From: Streptomyces sp. TG1A-8
GTDB lineage: Bacteria; Actinomycetota; Actinomycetes; Streptomycetales; Streptomycetaceae
NCBI RefSeq assembly: GCF_030499535.1
Contig: NZ_JASTLB010000001.1
Coordinates: forward strand, 1,984,001-2,048,000
Reading direction: 5' to 3'
Length of the DNA stretch: 64,000 nt
The position numbers and the translations under genes are program-made. The first letter of the stretch is position 1. Every line of letters begins with the position of its first letter. The notes under the pieces were generated by a model. It did no database searches, was not told the origin of the DNA, and saw only the letters and a program-made list of their open reading frames with translations. Positions 46,193 to 58,582 of this stretch are shown here, one piece after another.

Positions 46193-47661
46193 CTGCCCGC
46201 CTCCTCGCTGCACGCCTGCGAGCCGGTCACCGGCTCGGCCACCAGGTCGACACCTTCCGTACCGACCACCTTCGCCTCGACCATACGTCCGACGCCCAGT
46301 CCCCCGCCGCTCGTGAGCAGCACCTGGCCGTCCGTCTCGGGCGCCTGGTGCGCGGCCCGGCCGTGGACGCCGTCCTCCCCGTCCAGGGACTCCACGAGGA
46401 CGTGCACGCTCTCTCCGACGCGCTCCTCCGCGCGCTGCGAGACGAGTTCCTCGGCGAGCCGGGAGATGTGGGCGAGCCGCTCGGCGACGACGTCCTCGTC
46501 CAGCTTGTCGCCGTACGTCGCCGCTTCCGTGCCCTCCTCGTCGGAGTAGCCGAAGACGCCGATGGCGTCCAGACGGGCGCCGTTGAGGAAGCGCTCCAGC
46601 TCGGCCAGGTCGGACTCGCTCTCCCCGGGGAACCCGACGATGAAGTTGGAGCGCACACCGGCCTCGGGGGCCTTGGTCCGGATGGTGTCCAGCAGTTCCA
46701 GGAAGCGGTCCGTGTCGCCGAAGCGGCGCATGGCGCGCAGCACGCCGGGCGCGGAGTGCTGGAAGGACAGGTCGAAGTAGGGGGCGACCTTCGGGGTGGA
46801 GGTCAGCACGTCGATCAGGCCGGGCCGCATCTCGGCCGGCTGGAGGTAGCTGACGCGCACCCGTTCGATGCCGTCGACCCCGGCCAGTTCGGGCAGCAGG
46901 GACTCCAGCAGGCGGATGTCGCCCAGGTCCTTGCCGTAGGAGGTGTTGTTCTCGGAGACCAGCATGATCTCCTTCACGCCCTGCCCGGCCAGCCAGCGGG
47001 TCTCGTTCAGCACGTCGGCGGGGCGGCGGGAGACGAAGGAGCCGCGGAAGGACGGGATGGCGCAGAAGGAGCAGCGCCGGTCGCAGCCGGAGGCGAGCTT
47101 GACGGAGGCCACCGGGGAACCGTCCAGGCGGCGGCGCAGGGGCGCGCGGGGGCCGGAGGCGGGCGCGACGCCCTCCGGCAGGTCGGCGGGGCCGTGGCCG
47201 GGCAGCGCGACCGAGGCGGCCGACTCCTGGCGCTCGGCGGGACTGATCGGCAGCAGCTTGCGGCGGTCGCGCGGGGTGTGGGCGGCGTGGATGCCGCCGG
47301 ACAGGATGGTCCGCAGCCGGTCGGAGATGTCGGCGTAGTCGTCGAAGCCGAGCACGCCGTCGGCCTCGGGCAGCGCCTCGGCCAGCTCCTTGCCGTAGCG
47401 CTCGGCCATGCAGCCCACCGCCACGACGGCCTGGGTTCTGCCGTGGTCCTTCAGGTCGTTGGCCTCCAGCAGGGCGTCGACGGAGTCCTTCTTGGCGGCT
47501 TCGACGAAGCCGCAGGTGTTGACCACGGCGACGTCGGCGTCCGCGGCGTCCTCGACGAGCTGCCAGCCGTCCGCCTCCAAACGGCCTGCGAGCTCCTCCG
47601 AGTCCACCTCGTTACGGGCGCAGCCAAGAGTGACGAGTGCGACGGTGCGGCGTTCAGGCAT
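46189..47661 (-). CDS. rimO: Ribosomal protein S12 methylthiotransferase RimO
   Basis: 490 aa, a MiaB paralogue. N-terminal cluster cysteines are in [27 protein letters not shown] and VGCMAERYG. The radical SAM motif CDRRCSFC lies near 191-198. The [15 protein letters not shown] and [13 protein letters not shown] stretches and a C-terminal TRAM domain follow. It methylthiolates Asp of S12. A ~30-residue insertion precedes the SAM motif ([16 protein letters not shown]). ATG 47661 is the conserved start [14 protein letters not shown]. Overlaps pgsA. Confidence 0.94.
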   Translation of the reverse strand: MPERRTVALVTLGCARNEVDSEELAGRLEADGWQLVEDAADADVAVVNTCGFVEAAKKDSVDALLEANDLKDHGRTQAVVAVGCMAERYGKELAEALPEADGVLGFDDYADISDRLRTILSGGIHAAHTPRDRRKLLPISPAERQESAASVALPGHGPADLPEGVAPASGPRAPLRRRLDGSPVASVKLASGCDRRCSFCAIPSFRGSFVSRRPADVLNETRWLAGQGVKEIMLVSENNTSYGKDLGDIRLLESLLPELAGVDGIERVRVSYLQPAEMRPGLIDVLTSTPKVAPYFDLSFQHSAPGVLRAMRRFGDTDRFLELLDTIRTKAPEAGVRSNFIVGFPGESESDLAELERFLNGARLDAIGVFGYSDEEGTEAATYGDKLDEDVVAERLAHISRLAEELVSQRAEERVGESVHVLVESLDGEDGVHGRAAHQAPETDGQVLLTSGGGLGVGRMVEAKVVGTEGVDLVAEPVTGSQACSEEAGR

Positions 47662-47750
47662 GCGCTCAAGACTACTTCGTCCGGCCGACGGCCCACGTCG
47701 ACGGGGTTGGCCGATCCGGGCCGACCCCGTCACGCCCCGCCCGCGGGCCC

Positions 47751-48593
47751 CTAGCCGACCTCGGGGTCGCCCTTGGTGTACGTGAGGCGCTCGACGGCGC
47801 CCGCCCGGAAGTCGTCCTCGATCTTCTTGCCGTTGACGTAGAGCTGGATGGCGCCGGCGTCGCCGAGGATCAGGTTGATCCTGGAGCTGTCCTGGAAGGT
47901 CTTGGAGGCGCCCTTCTGGAGCAGTCCGTCGAAGAGCATGCGGCCGTTGTGGTCCTTGGCGGAGATCCAGCTGCGCCCGTTCGCCGCGCTGACCCGGACG
48001 GTCACCTTGTCCTGCGGCGCGGCCGCGATGGCGCTGTCGGAGGGTTCGGGCTTCGGCGGGGCGGGCTCGTGCTTCTGGGGGGTGGGCGAGGCGGCCGTGC
48101 TGGCGGCCTGCTCGGCACCGTCGGCGAGCTGCGACTTGGCGTCGCTGCCGCCGTCGCCGCCCTTGACCGCGGTGAACCCGACGAAGCCGATGACGACGAC
48201 GATGGCGGCGACCATGGCGGCGGTCCAGTTCGGTCCGCGCCGTTCGGGCCTGATGCGCTCCGCTTCGAACAGGGGCGCGGCGGGGGTGGGCGCGGGCCGC
48301 CCGCCGTGCTCGGCGTCGTACTGCGCGATCAGCGGTTCGGGATCGAGGTGTACGGCCCTGGCCAGGGTGCGGATGTGCCCGCGGGCGTAGACGTCGCCGC
48401 CGCAGGGGGTGAAGTCGTCCGCCTCGATGGCGTGCACGATGGCGGTCCGGACACGCGTGGCGCTGCTGACGCCGTCGACGGTGAGCCCGGCCGCGATGCG
48501 CGCCTGGTTCAGGGCGCGTCCCACGGAGGGACGGGCTTCCTCGGACACGTCGGGGAAGGGACGCTCGTCTTCAGGAAAGTTGCCGATGGACAC
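47751..48593 (-). CDS. RodZ-like helix-turn-helix membrane protein (DUF4115)
   Basis: 280 aa. An N-terminal HTH_25 domain ([55 protein letters not shown]) precedes one TM helix ([19 protein letters not shown]), a Ser/Pro/Lys linker and a C-terminal DUF4115 beta-domain ([25 protein letters not shown]). Organisation matches RodZ, which links MreB to the envelope. GTG 48593 has GAAAGG upstream. It lies between ftsK and rimO, the usual actinobacterial position. Confidence 0.85.
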   Translation of the reverse strand: MSIGNFPEDERPFPDVSEEARPSVGRALNQARIAAGLTVDGVSSATRVRTAIVHAIEADDFTPCGGDVYARGHIRTLARAVHLDPEPLIAQYDAEHGGRPAPTPAAPLFEAERIRPERRGPNWTAAMVAAIVVVIGFVGFTAVKGGDGGSDAKSQLADGAEQAASTAASPTPQKHEPAPPKPEPSDSAIAAAPQDKVTVRVSAANGRSWISAKDHNGRMLFDGLLQKGASKTFQDSSRINLILGDAGAIQLYVNGKKIEDDFRAGAVERLTYTKGDPEVG

Positions 48594-48831
48594 GGGGGCG
48601 CCTTTCAGCGTGTGAGCCACCTGTGCTGGGGGTTCAGTCTAGGGCGGGTTCGAAGAAGTGGGGCAACCGGACGGTACGACTTTGTACGCCATCGGAGGGC
48701 CGGTCATTCCGACGGCGGGACGGGCCCGGGATCCGGGGACGGTTTCCCGGCCTGTCCGTTCGCTCAACTTGACGTGCGGTGGGGGGAAACGGTTGCCCGC
48801 CGCCCGCTAACGGGTGGATCACGGCGGCGCC

Positions 48832-48864
48832 GCCACCCGGAGTAGACCCGACACGCCGGGTGGC
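48832..48864 (-). terminator. Hairpin downstream of ftsK
   Basis: gccacccgg (48832-48840) and ccgggtggc (48856-48864) form a 9-bp stem beginning 8 nt after the ftsK stop. Confidence 0.5.
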
Positions 48865-48872
48865 CCGTTGCC

Positions 48873-51613
48873 CTACCCCTCAGACTCCCCGCGAATCACC
48901 GCCAGCACGCCGTCCAGCTCGTCAGGCTTCACAAGAACGTCACGGGCCTTGGATCCCTCGCTGGGTCCGACGATGTTCCGGGACTCCATGAGGTCCATCA
49001 GCCGACCCGCCTTGGCGAAGCCGACGCGCAGCTTGCGCTGGAGCATCGACGTCGACCCGAACTGGGTGGAGACCACCAGCTCGGCCGCCTGGCACAGCAG
49101 GTCGAGGTCGTCGCCGATGTCCTCGTCGATCTCCTTCTTCTGCTTGGTGCCCACGGTGACGTCGTCACGGAAGACCGGCGCCATCTGATCCTTGCAGTGC
49201 TGGACGACGAGCGCGACCTCGGCCTCGGTCACGAACGCGCCCTGCATGCGGGTCGGTTTGTTCGCCCCCATCGGCAGGAACAGGCCGTCGCCCTTGCCGA
49301 TCAGCTTCTCGGCACCGGGCTGGTCGAGGATGACCCGGGAGTCGGCGAGCGAGGAGGTGGCGAAGGCGAGCCGGGAGGGCACGTTCGCCTTGATCAGACC
49401 GGTGACGACGTCGACCGACGGACGCTGGGTGGCGAGCACCAGGTGGATGCCGGCCGCGCGCGCGAGCTGCGTGATGCGCACGATGGCGTCCTCGACGTCG
49501 CGCGGGGCGACCATCATCAGGTCGGCCAGCTCGTCCACGATCACCAGCAGGTAGGGGTACGGCTGCAGCTCGCGCTCACTGCCCTCCGGCGGCTTGACCC
49601 GGCCCTCGCGGACGGCCCGGTTGAAGTCGTCGATGTGCCGGTAGCCGTACGCCGCGAGGTCGTCGTAGCGCAGGTCCATCTCGCGCACCACCCACTGCAG
49701 GGCCTCGGCGGCCCGCTTGGGGTTGGTGATGATCGGCGTGATCAGGTGCGGGATGCCCTCGTAGGCGGTCAGCTCCACGCGCTTGGGGTCGACCAGGATC
49801 ATCCGGACGTCCTCCGGGGTCGCCCGCATCATGACCGAGGTGATCAGGCAGTTGATGCAGGACGACTTGCCGGAGCCGGTGGCGCCGGCGACCAGCATGT
49901 GCGGCATCTTCGCCAGCGAGTGCATCACGTATCCGCCCTCGACGTCCTTGCCGAAGGCGACCAGCATCGGGTCGTCGTCCTCGGCGGACTCCGCGAGGCG
50001 CAGCACGTCACCGAGGTTGACCATCTCCCGGTCGGTGTTCGGGATCTCGATGCCGACCGCGGACTTGCCGGGGATGGGGCTGATGATGCGCACGTCGGGG
50101 CTGGCGACGGCGTACGCGATGTTCTTGGTCAGCGCGGTGATCCGCTCCACCTTCACGGCGGGGCCGAGCTCGACCTCGTAGCGGGTGACCGTCGGGCCGC
50201 GGGTGAAGCCGGTGACGGCCGCGTCGACCTTGAACTCGGAGAAGACCTGGGTGAGCGAGGCGACGACCGCGTCGTTGGCCGCGCTGCGCGCCTTGCCGGG
50301 GCCGCCGCGCGTGAGCAGGTCCAGCGAGGGCAGCGCGTAGGTGATGTCCCCGGACAACTGGAGCTGTTCCGCGCGCGCGGGCAGCTCGCGGGGCACCTCG
50401 GGGGCCTTCTTGGTGAGGTCGGGAACGCTCCCGCCGCGCGGTTGCCCCGGTTTCGGGCGGGCGGCCGGGACCGGCGCCGCCGGGGGCGTGGGGACGGCCG
50501 CGGACGCGGGCACCGGGGCGGTGTCCTCGCGGTCGCCCGCGCCCACTCCCTGGGTGAGGCCGGCGACGACCGGGGACGGCGGCATCCCGTGCAGGACGGC
50601 ACCGTCGAGCGCGGCCGCGGCGGCCGCCGCGACGTCCACGGCGTCCATCCGCCGCTGCGGATCGGGCTGCGGCACCGCGGAGCGCCGGGGGCGGCCGCGG
50701 CGCTGCGAGAGTGCCTCCGCCTCGGCTCCCTCGGGGTCGTGACCCCGGGGGCGCTCCGGCGCTTGCCCGGGCGGGCGGGCAGTGCCTCGCGCCACTGCTC
50801 GTCGTAGCGCTCGTCGTCCTCGCCGAAGTAGTCCTCCTCGCGGTCGGGCACTACGCCCAGGTGCACACCGAGCGTCCGCAGGCGCTGGGGGACGGCGTTC
50901 ACCGGGGTGGCGGTGACCACGAGCAGACCGAAGACCGTCACCAGCACCAGCATCGGTACGGCGAGCACCTCGGTCATCGTGTACGTCAGCGGGGTCGCCG
51001 CCGCCCAGCCGATGAGACCGCCGGCGTCCCTTATGGCCTGCATGCCGCCGCTGCGGGCGGGCGAGCCGCAGGCGATGTGGACCTGGCCGAGCACGCCGAT
51101 GACGAGCGCGGACAGGCCGATCACGATCCGGCCGTTGGCCTCCGGCTGCTCCGGGTGCCGGATGAACCGCACGGCGATCACCGCGAGCAGTATCGGCACG
51201 AGCAGGTCCAGTCGGCCGAAGGCGCCGGTGACGAGGATCTCCACCAGGTCACCGACGGGGCCGCGCAGGTCGGCCCAGGTGCCGGCGGCGACGATCAGCG
51301 CGATCCCGAACAGCAGCAGCGCGACGCCGTCCTTGCGGTGGGCCGGGTCGAGGTTCTTCGCGCCCTGTCCGATGCCCCGGAAGACGGCGCCGACGGCGTG
51401 CGCGAGGCCCAGCCACAGGGCGCGCACCACCCGGTACACGCCCCCCGTGGGGCTCGCCGCCGGCCTGGGGGCGGCCCTGCGCACCGGAGCCTTCCCGACG
51501 GGCGCCCGCTTGGCCGGAACCCTCTTCGCGGCGGCCTTCCTCGCCGGAGCCTTCGCGGGAGCGGCCGGCCTCTTCGCGGGCGGCTTCTTGGCTGCGGAGG
51601 GACGTGAGGCCAT
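48873..51613 (-). pseudogene. ftsK: DNA translocase FtsK, interrupted by a one-base frameshift (possible sequence error)
   Basis: FtsK pumps chromosomal DNA through sporulation septa. N-terminal part from ATG 51613: Lys/Ala/Pro-rich head, four TM helices (e.g. [33 protein letters not shown]), then [20 protein letters not shown]. The rest lies in another frame from [15 protein letters not shown]: RecA-like motor with Walker [38 protein letters not shown], and a C-terminal gamma winged helix ([21 protein letters not shown]). One extra G in the run at 50743-50750 restores a ~912-aa protein (APG-GHDPEG). The rest shows no decay. Confidence 0.9.
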
Positions 51614-51736
51614 GGTGTGAGGTTACCGGGGGAGGCGCCGAGGGACACGTGTGCCCACTGCTTCACCCGTTCGTGTCGCCCCTGGTACGGCGCGGAACTG
51701 ACGCGTTCCCACGGCCGACCCGGCTCCCGGCGCGCG

Positions 51737-52417
51737 TCAGTTCTGGGCCGGCAGCGGCGCCCCGCCGCCGCCCGTGCCCGGCTCCAGGGCGTCCAGCGCG
51801 CGGCGCAGACCGGTGAGTTTGCGCTCCAGGTGCGCGGCGGTGGCCACCGCGGCGGCGTCCGCGGACTCGTCGTCCAACTGCTTGGACAGCGCCTCGGCCT
51901 GCTCCTCGACGGCCGCGAGCCGCGCGGAGAGTTCGGCGAGCAGCCCCGCGGACTCCGTGCCGCCGACCGCGCCCCTGCCGCCGCCCTCCAGCTGGAGCCG
52001 CAACAGCGCCGCCTGCTCCCGGAGCTGGCAGTTCTTCATGTACAGCTCGACGAAGACGGACACCTTCGCGCGCAACACCCACGGGTCGAACGGCTTGGAG
52101 ATGTAGTCCACCGCGCCCGCCGCGTAGCCCCGGAAGGTGTGGTGCGGGCCGTGGTTGATCGCGGTGAGGAAGATGATCGGGATGTCCCGGGTCCGCTCCC
52201 GCCGCTTGATGTGCGCGGCCGTCTCGAAACCGTCCATGCCGGGCATCTGGACGTCCAGCAGGATGACCGCGAAATCGTCCGTGAGCAGCGCTTTGAGCGC
52301 TTCCTCCCCGGACGATGCCCGCACCAGCGTCTGATCGAGCGCGGAGAGGATGGCCTCCAGCGCCAGCAGATTCTCCGGCCGGTCATCGACCAGGAGGATC
52401 TTGGCCTTCTGCACCAT
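51737..52417 (-). CDS. osaB: Response regulator OsaB
   Basis: 226 aa. The receiver domain has ILLVDDRPENLLALEAIL, phospho-Asp in VILLDVQMPGMDGFE, Thr in FLTAINHG and Lys in ISKPFDPWVLRAKV. It is followed by a long coiled coil (LREQAALLRLQLE, AELSARLAAVEEQAEALSKQL) and no DNA-binding domain. ATG 52417 has GAGGAGGG upstream. OsaB is the cognate regulator of the kinase OsaA in S. coelicolor osmoadaptation and is needed for aerial growth under osmotic stress; its output mechanism is unclear. Confidence 0.88.
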   Translation of the reverse strand: MVQKAKILLVDDRPENLLALEAILSALDQTLVRASSGEEALKALLTDDFAVILLDVQMPGMDGFETAAHIKRRERTRDIPIIFLTAINHGPHHTFRGYAAGAVDYISKPFDPWVLRAKVSVFVELYMKNCQLREQAALLRLQLEGGGRGAVGGTESAGLLAELSARLAAVEEQAEALSKQLDDESADAAAVATAAHLERKLTGLRRALDALEPGTGGGGAPLPAQN

Positions 52418-52690
52418 GGCCCGCCCTCCTCGCCCCGGCCCTACGCCGGGCGCCGCCCCAGGGGACGACTCCCTTTCGCCGCCCGTCCTTGTGCCGGTCA
52501 TCGTAGCCGCACCCCGCTCGTCGCCACACCCTGTCACCGTGATGTCACCGTGCACGCAAGGGAAACGCCACAGGCCACCCGAGAGTTCCCGGGATCCGGG
52601 GTCCCCACACGTCACGGAGCCGTCCCGTCGGGGAACTCCGCGCACGCCCGCGAAGTTCCCGTGCCGCCCGGCCGCCCGCCGGCCGTGCCG

Positions 52691-55600
52691 TCACCCGCCG
52701 CTCATCCACTCCCGCATGACCGTCAGCAGGTGGTCGGGATCGACCGGTTTGGTCACGTAGTCGGACGCCCCCGACTCGATCGCCTTCTCCCGGTCGCCCT
52801 TCATCGCCTTCGCGGTCAGCGCGATGATCGGCAGGCCCGCGAACTGCGGCATCCTGCGGATCGCCGTGGTCGTCGCGTACCCGTCCATCTCCGGCATCAT
52901 GATGTCCATCAGCACGACCGCCACGTCGTCGTGCTGTTCCAGCACCTCGACGCCCTCGCGGCCGTTCTCGGCGTACAGCACCGACAGCCCGTGCTGCTCC
53001 AGGACGCTGGTGAGCGCGAACACGTTGCGGATGTCGTCGTCCACGATCAGCACCTTCTCACCGCCGAACCGCACCGCGCGCAGCGGCTGCTGCGCGCCGT
53101 CCTGTTCGGCGGCCGCCGACCGCTGTTCGAGCAGCTGCTCGATGCGCTGATCCATCCGGTGCTCGGCCTGCGGCAGGCCGCGCCGGCGCCGCCGGAAGAG
53201 CGCGGCGACGCCGTTCTGCGTCTCCCGGTAGGACTCCACCTCGGCCGGCGTCTCGACCTCCGCGGCGGACAGCTCCGAGGACAGGTGGGCCTCGGAGGCG
53301 ACCAGGTCGCCGGCCTCCAGCGGGATCACGGACTGCTGGTAGCCCTGGGGCGGCAGCTCGCTCGGGTGCAGCGGCAGGTACAGCGTGAACGTCGAACCGC
53401 GGCCCGGTTCGCTCTGGGCGTGGATCTCACCGCCGAGCAGCTGCGCGATCTCCCGCGAGATCGACAGGCCGAGCCCGGTGCCGCCGTACTTGCGGCTGGT
53501 CGTGCCGTCGGCCTGCTTGAACGCCTCGAAGATCACCCGCATCTTGCTGGCGGCGATGCCGATGCCGGTGTCGGTCACCGAGAACGCGATCAGCGGGGCG
53601 TCCGCATCGGCGAGCGAGCCGGCCTCCAGCAGCTGCTCGCGGATGCCGGCCGGCACGTCCGCGCCGGCCGGGCGGATCACCAGCTCCACCGAGCCGGAGT
53701 CGGTGAACTTCACCGCGTTGGACAGCAGGTTGCGCAGCACCTGCAGCAGCCGCTGCTCGTCGGTGTGCAGGGTCGCGGGCAGCTCCGGGGAGACCCGGAC
53801 GGACAGGTCCAGGCCCTTCTCCGCGGTCAGCGGCCGGAAGGTGGCCTCCACGTAGTCCACGAGCTGGACGAGGGCGATGCGCGTCGGGGAGACGTCCATC
53901 TTGCCCGCCTCGACCTTCGACAGGTCGAGGATGTCGTTGATCAGCTGGAGCAGGTCGGAACCCGCGCCGTGGATGGTCTCGGCGAACTCCACCTGCTTCG
54001 GGGAGAGGTTGCCCTCCGCGTTGTCGGCGAGCAGCTTGGCCAGGATCAGCAGCGAGTTCAGCGGTGTGCGCAGCTCGTGCGACATGTTGGCGAGGAACTC
54101 GCTCTTGTAGCGCATCGACACCGCGAGCTGCTCGGCGCGTTCCTCCAGGACCTGGCGCGCCTCCTCGATCTCGGTGTTCTTCACCTCGATGTCGCGGTTC
54201 TGCCGGGCCAGCAACTCGGCCTTCTCCTCCAGTTCGGCGTTGGAGGCCTGCAGCGCCTTCTGCCGGTTCTCCAGCTCCGCCGAGCGCTCCCGCAGCTGCT
54301 CGGTCAGCTCCTGGGACTGCTTCAGCAACTGCTCGGTCTTGGTGTTGACCGAGATGGTGTTGACGCTGGTCGCGATCATCTCGGCGATCTGGTTGAGGAA
54401 GTCCTTCTGGATCTGCGTGAACGGCGTGAAGGAGGCCAGCTCGATCACCCCGAGCACATTGCCCTCGAACAGCACCGGCAGCACGATCACCTGCGCGGGC
54501 GGGGCCTCACCGAGCCCGGAGGAGATCTTCAGGTAGCCGCTCGGCGCGCTCTCCACCAGGATCGTGCGCTTCTCCTGGGCGGCCGTCCCGATCAGCGCCT
54601 CACCGGGCCGGAACGAGGTCGGCATGGAACCCATCGAGTAGCCGTACGAGCCGAGCATCCGCAGCTCGTAAGGGTCCTCGCCGTCGGCACCGGGGCCCTG
54701 CCCCTCCACCAGCGGCATCGTCACGAAGAACGCCCCGTGCTGCGCGGAGACCACCGGCGTCAGCTCGCTCATGATCAACGAGGCCACGTCCTCCAGGTCC
54801 CGGCGGCCCTGCATCAGCCCGGAGATGCGGGCCAGGTTGCCCTTGAGCCAGTCCTGCTCCTTGTTGGCGATCGTGGTGTCGCGCAGGTTGGCGATCATCT
54901 TGTTGATGTAGTCCTGCAGCTCCTGGATCTCGCCGGAGGCGTCGACGTCGATCTTCAGGTTCAAGTCGCCGCGGGTCACCGCGGTCGCCACCCGCGCGAT
55001 GGCGCGCACCTGCCGGGTCAGGTTCCCGGCCATCTCGTTCACCGACTCGGTCAGGTCCCGCCAGGTGCCGTCGACGTCGCGCACGCGCGCCTGTCCGCCG
55101 AGCTGCCCCTCGGTGCCCACCTCGCGGGCCACCCGGGTGACCTCCTCGGCGAAGCTGGACAGCTGGTCGACCATCGTGTTGATCGTCGTCTTCAGCTCCA
55201 GGATCTCCCCGCGGGCATCAATGTCGATCTTCTTGGTCAAGTCGCCCTTGGCGATCGCCGTGGTGACCATGGCGATGTTGCGCACCTGACCGGTCAGGTT
55301 GGACGCCATCTGGTTCACCGACTCGGTGAGGTCCTTCCAGGTGCCGGCCACACCGGGTACGTGCGCCTGGCCGCCCAGGATGCCGTCCGTGCCCACCTCA
55401 CGGGCCACCTTGGTGACCTGGTCGGCGAACGAACTCAGTGTCTTCACCATCGTGTTGATGGTGTCGGCGAGCTGCGCCACCTCGCCGCGCGCCTCGATGG
55501 TCACCTGCCGGGTCAGATCGCCGTTGGCGACCGCCGCCGCCACCTGGGAGATGTTGCGCACCTGCATGGTCAGGTTGTTGGCCATCAGGTTGACGTTGTT

Positions 55601-58174
55601 GCTGAGGTCCTTCCAGATGCCCGTGACGCCCGGCACGTGCGCCTGGCCGCCCAGGATGCCCTCGGTGCCCACCTCACGGGCCACCCGGGTCACCTGCTCG
55701 GCGAAGCTGGACAGCTGGTCGACCATCGTGTTGACCGTGGTGACGAGCTCGAGGATCTCGCCCCTGGCGTCGACGGTGATCTTCTTGGACAGGTCGCCCT
55801 TGGCGACCGCCGTCGTGACCTCGGCGATGTTGCGCACCTGGATCGTCAGGTTGTTCGCCATGAAGTTCACCGACTGCGTGAGGTCCTTCCAGGTGCCGGA
55901 GACGCCCTGCACCTCGGCCTGGCCGCCGAGGATGCCCTCCGTGCCCACCTCACGGGCCACCCGCGTGACCTCCTGGGCGAACGACGACAGCTGGTCCACC
56001 ATCGTGTTCAGCGTGTTCTTCAGCTCCAGGATCTCCCCGCGCGCGTCCACGGTGATCTTCTGGGAGAGGTCACCGCGCGCCACGGCGGTGGCGACCTGGG
56101 CGATGTTGCGGACCTGCGCGGTGAGGTTGCCGGCCATGCCGTTCACGGAGTCCGTGAGGTCCCGCCACACTCCGGCGACGCCCGGCACCTGCGCCTGACC
56201 GCCGAGCCGGCCCTCGGTGCCCACGTCCCGGGCCACCCGGGTCACCTGGTCGGCGAACGCGGAGAGCTGGTCGACCATCGTGTTGATGGTGTTCTTCAGC
56301 TCCAGGATCTCCCCGCGCGCGTCCACGTCGATCTTCTGCGACAGGTCACCGCGCGCCACGGCCGTCGTCACCTGGGCGATCTGCCGCACCTGGTCGGTCA
56401 GGTTGCCCGCCATGAAGTTGACGGAGTCCGTCAGCTCCTTCCAGGTGCCCGAGACGCCGTCCACCCGCGCCTGGCCGCCCAGCCGGCCCTCCGTGCCCAC
56501 GTCCCGGGCCATCCGCGTCACCTGGTCGGCGAACGACGACAGCTGGTCCACCATCGTGTTCACGGTGTTCTTCAGCTGCAGCATCTCGCCGGAGACGTCG
56601 ACCGTGACCTTCTGCGAGAGGTCGCCGTTGGCCACCGCCGTGGTGACCTGGGCGATGTTGCGCACCTGCCCGGTCAGGTTGCGGAACGCGGTGTTGACGG
56701 AGTCCGTCAGGTCCTTCCACGTGCCCGCCGCCCCCGGCACCTGCGCCTGGCCGCCCAGCTCACCCTCGACACCGATCTCCCGGGCCACCCGGGTCACCTC
56801 GGCACCGAACGCCGACAGCTGGTCGACCATGCCGTTGACGGTGTTCTTCAGCTCCAGCATCTCGCCGGCCACGTCCACCGTGACCTTCTGCGACAGGTCG
56901 CCGCTGGCCACGGCGGTCGTCACGGCGGCGATGTCGCGCACCTGCGTGGTCAGGTTCCGGAACACCGTGTTGACGGAGTCGGTGAGGTCCTTCCAGGTAC
57001 CGGCGACCCCGGGCACCGTCGCCTGACCGCCCAGCCGGCCCTCGGCACCGACCTCGTTGGCCACGCGCGTGACCTCGTCCGCGAAGATCCGCAGCGTCTC
57101 GGTCATCTGGTTGATCGTTTCGGCCAGCTGCGCGACCTCGCCGCGCGCCGGGACGGTCACCTTCTGCGACAGGTCGCCGTTGGCCACCGCGGTCGTCACC
57201 TGGGCGATGCCCCGCACCTGGGCCGTCAGGTTGCCGGCCATCAGGTTCACCGAGTCGGTGAGTTCCTTCCAGGTGCCGTCGACACCCGGGACGTGCGCCT
57301 GGCCGCCCAGGATGCCGTCGGTGCCGACCTCGCGCGCGACCCGCGTCACCTCCGAGGAGAAGGCCGAGAGCTGGTCCACCATCGTGTTGACGGTGTTCTT
57401 CAGCTCCAGCATCTCGCCGGCCACGTGGACGGTGACCTTCCGGGACAGGTCGCCCTTGGCGACCGCGGTGGTCACCAGCGCGATGTCGCGCACCTGCGCC
57501 GTGAGCCGGGACGCCATCGTGTTGACGGAGTCCGTGAGGTCCTTCCACGAGCCGGAGAGCCCGCGCACCCGGGCCTGCCCGCCGAGCTTGCCCTCCGTGC
57601 CGACCTCGCTGGCCACGCGCGTGACCTCGTCGGTGAACGTGGACAGCTGGTCGACCAGGTTGTTGACCGTACGGCCGACCTTCAGGAACTCCCCCCGCAG
57701 CGGATGTCCCGTGCCGTCCGGCGCCTGCGTGCGCAGGTCCATGCGCGGCGAGAGGTCGCCCTCCGCCACGGCCGACAGCACCCGACCGACCTCCGAGACG
57801 GGCCACGCGAGGTCGTCGACCAGCGCGTTGGAGGCGTCGATGGCGGCCGCCCAGGAGCCCTCGCAGGTCCCCGTCTCCAGCCGCTCCGTGAGTTTGCCCT
57901 CGCGCCCCACCATGCGCCGCACGCGCGACAGCTCGCCCGTCAGGTGCATGTTCCGGTCGGCGACCTCGTTGAAGACCGCCGCGATCTCGGACATCACGCC
58001 GTCGCCGGAGACCGTGAGCCGCTTGCGGAAGTTCCCGTCGCGCATCGACTGCAGAGCCGCCAGCAGCCGGTTCAGGGCAGCCGTGTCCACGGCGGTGGTG
58101 CCGCCGCTCCTGCCCAGGGACGGCCCGCCCTTCGCGCGCGCCTTCGCGCCCCGCGTCGCTGCGCCAGACTCCAC
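52691..58174 (-). CDS. osaA: Poly-HAMP hybrid histidine kinase OsaA
   Basis: About 1827 aa, no TM helix. A long array of HAMP domains (~60-1070), ten repeats each containing LGGQA and NTMVDQLS, is followed by GAF (~1110-1260), coiled coil, HisKA with phospho-His in [16 protein letters not shown], HATPase ([27 protein letters not shown]), a linker and a C-terminal receiver ([39 protein letters not shown]). This resembles fungal group III osmosensing kinases. GTG 58174 has SD gggaggga. Transcribed ahead of osaB on the same strand. Confidence 0.92.
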   Translation of the reverse strand: MESGAATRGAKARAKGGPSLGRSGGTTAVDTAALNRLLAALQSMRDGNFRKRLTVSGDGVMSEIAAVFNEVADRNMHLTGELSRVRRMVGREGKLTERLETGTCEGSWAAAIDASNALVDDLAWPVSEVGRVLSAVAEGDLSPRMDLRTQAPDGTGHPLRGEFLKVGRTVNNLVDQLSTFTDEVTRVASEVGTEGKLGGQARVRGLSGSWKDLTDSVNTMASRLTAQVRDIALVTTAVAKGDLSRKVTVHVAGEMLELKNTVNTMVDQLSAFSSEVTRVAREVGTDGILGGQAHVPGVDGTWKELTDSVNLMAGNLTAQVRGIAQVTTAVANGDLSQKVTVPARGEVAQLAETINQMTETLRIFADEVTRVANEVGAEGRLGGQATVPGVAGTWKDLTDSVNTVFRNLTTQVRDIAAVTTAVASGDLSQKVTVDVAGEMLELKNTVNGMVDQLSAFGAEVTRVAREIGVEGELGGQAQVPGAAGTWKDLTDSVNTAFRNLTGQVRNIAQVTTAVANGDLSQKVTVDVSGEMLQLKNTVNTMVDQLSSFADQVTRMARDVGTEGRLGGQARVDGVSGTWKELTDSVNFMAGNLTDQVRQIAQVTTAVARGDLSQKIDVDARGEILELKNTINTMVDQLSAFADQVTRVARDVGTEGRLGGQAQVPGVAGVWRDLTDSVNGMAGNLTAQVRNIAQVATAVARGDLSQKITVDARGEILELKNTLNTMVDQLSSFAQEVTRVAREVGTEGILGGQAEVQGVSGTWKDLTQSVNFMANNLTIQVRNIAEVTTAVAKGDLSKKITVDARGEILELVTTVNTMVDQLSSFAEQVTRVAREVGTEGILGGQAHVPGVTGIWKDLSNNVNLMANNLTMQVRNISQVAAAVANGDLTRQVTIEARGEVAQLADTINTMVKTLSSFADQVTKVAREVGTDGILGGQAHVPGVAGTWKDLTESVNQMASNLTGQVRNIAMVTTAIAKGDLTKKIDIDARGEILELKTTINTMVDQLSSFAEEVTRVAREVGTEGQLGGQARVRDVDGTWRDLTESVNEMAGNLTRQVRAIARVATAVTRGDLNLKIDVDASGEIQELQDYINKMIANLRDTTIANKEQDWLKGNLARISGLMQGRRDLEDVASLIMSELTPVVSAQHGAFFVTMPLVEGQGPGADGEDPYELRMLGSYGYSMGSMPTSFRPGEALIGTAAQEKRTILVESAPSGYLKISSGLGEAPPAQVIVLPVLFEGNVLGVIELASFTPFTQIQKDFLNQIAEMIATSVNTISVNTKTEQLLKQSQELTEQLRERSAELENRQKALQASNAELEEKAELLARQNRDIEVKNTEIEEARQVLEERAEQLAVSMRYKSEFLANMSHELRTPLNSLLILAKLLADNAEGNLSPKQVEFAETIHGAGSDLLQLINDILDLSKVEAGKMDVSPTRIALVQLVDYVEATFRPLTAEKGLDLSVRVSPELPATLHTDEQRLLQVLRNLLSNAVKFTDSGSVELVIRPAGADVPAGIREQLLEAGSLADADAPLIAFSVTDTGIGIAASKMRVIFEAFKQADGTTSRKYGGTGLGLSISREIAQLLGGEIHAQSEPGRGSTFTLYLPLHPSELPPQGYQQSVIPLEAGDLVASEAHLSSELSAAEVETPAEVESYRETQNGVAALFRRRRRGLPQAEHRMDQRIEQLLEQRSAAAEQDGAQQPLRAVRFGGEKVLIVDDDIRNVFALTSVLEQHGLSVLYAENGREGVEVLEQHDDVAVVLMDIMMPEMDGYATTTAIRRMPQFAGLPIIALTAKAMKGDREKAIESGASDYVTKPVDPDHLLTVMREWMSGG
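54990..57660 (-). repeat. Ten tandem ~276-bp repeats encoding HAMP pairs in osaA
   Basis: The LGGQA-coding segment recurs about every 276 bp (92 codons), e.g. near 55370 and 55646. Units are similar but not identical at DNA level. Confidence 0.85.
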
Positions 58175-58582
58175 TGTGTCCCTCCCGGAGGGGTAGACCA
58201 TCACTGCCGTGCCCGGCCGCCTCGGCCCGGCGGGCCGGTTCCGGCCCACCCGGACGCCTCCGCGCACCGGTTGCTGCTGCGTGTTCCCGCCGGAGGCGAT
58301 ACGGCCGCACCAAGGGCTGCTGCCCGTCCCACCCGGGACGCAGTCGGCCTGACCGGATCTCCGTCAGAAGCCTGCCCAGTGTTTCACCCCGGCTGAACCA
58401 GGCCATAACAGTTCGGCAGCTTCGCACGTCGTCCGCACCTTGGCGGTGTAAACACCGGCGACCGGCATCCGCTCGGACGGCGAAGGTAAGTAACCTTGCA
58501 TGCGGCTGTCCAGCCGCACCGGTCCCACCGGTCTGGGCGGTGGCACGAGAACGAGCGGGCACGGGAGGGGCGGCCGCGGACC
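58175..58582. other. osaA-osaC divergent regulatory region
   Basis: 408 bp between divergent genes, expected to hold promoters for osaAB and osaC. A perfect inverted repeat cggtg-taaa-caccg lies at 58444-58457, about 125 bp upstream of the osaC start, and could be an operator. I cannot assign a sigma-B-type promoter with confidence. Confidence 0.4.

Noticed and set aside
51617..58396. 2259-codon plus-strand ORF across osaB and osaA
   Set aside because: Its apparent repeats (HLAGHPGHL-type) are just the antisense of the osaA HAMP repeats; it has no SD or domain and spans two real genes.
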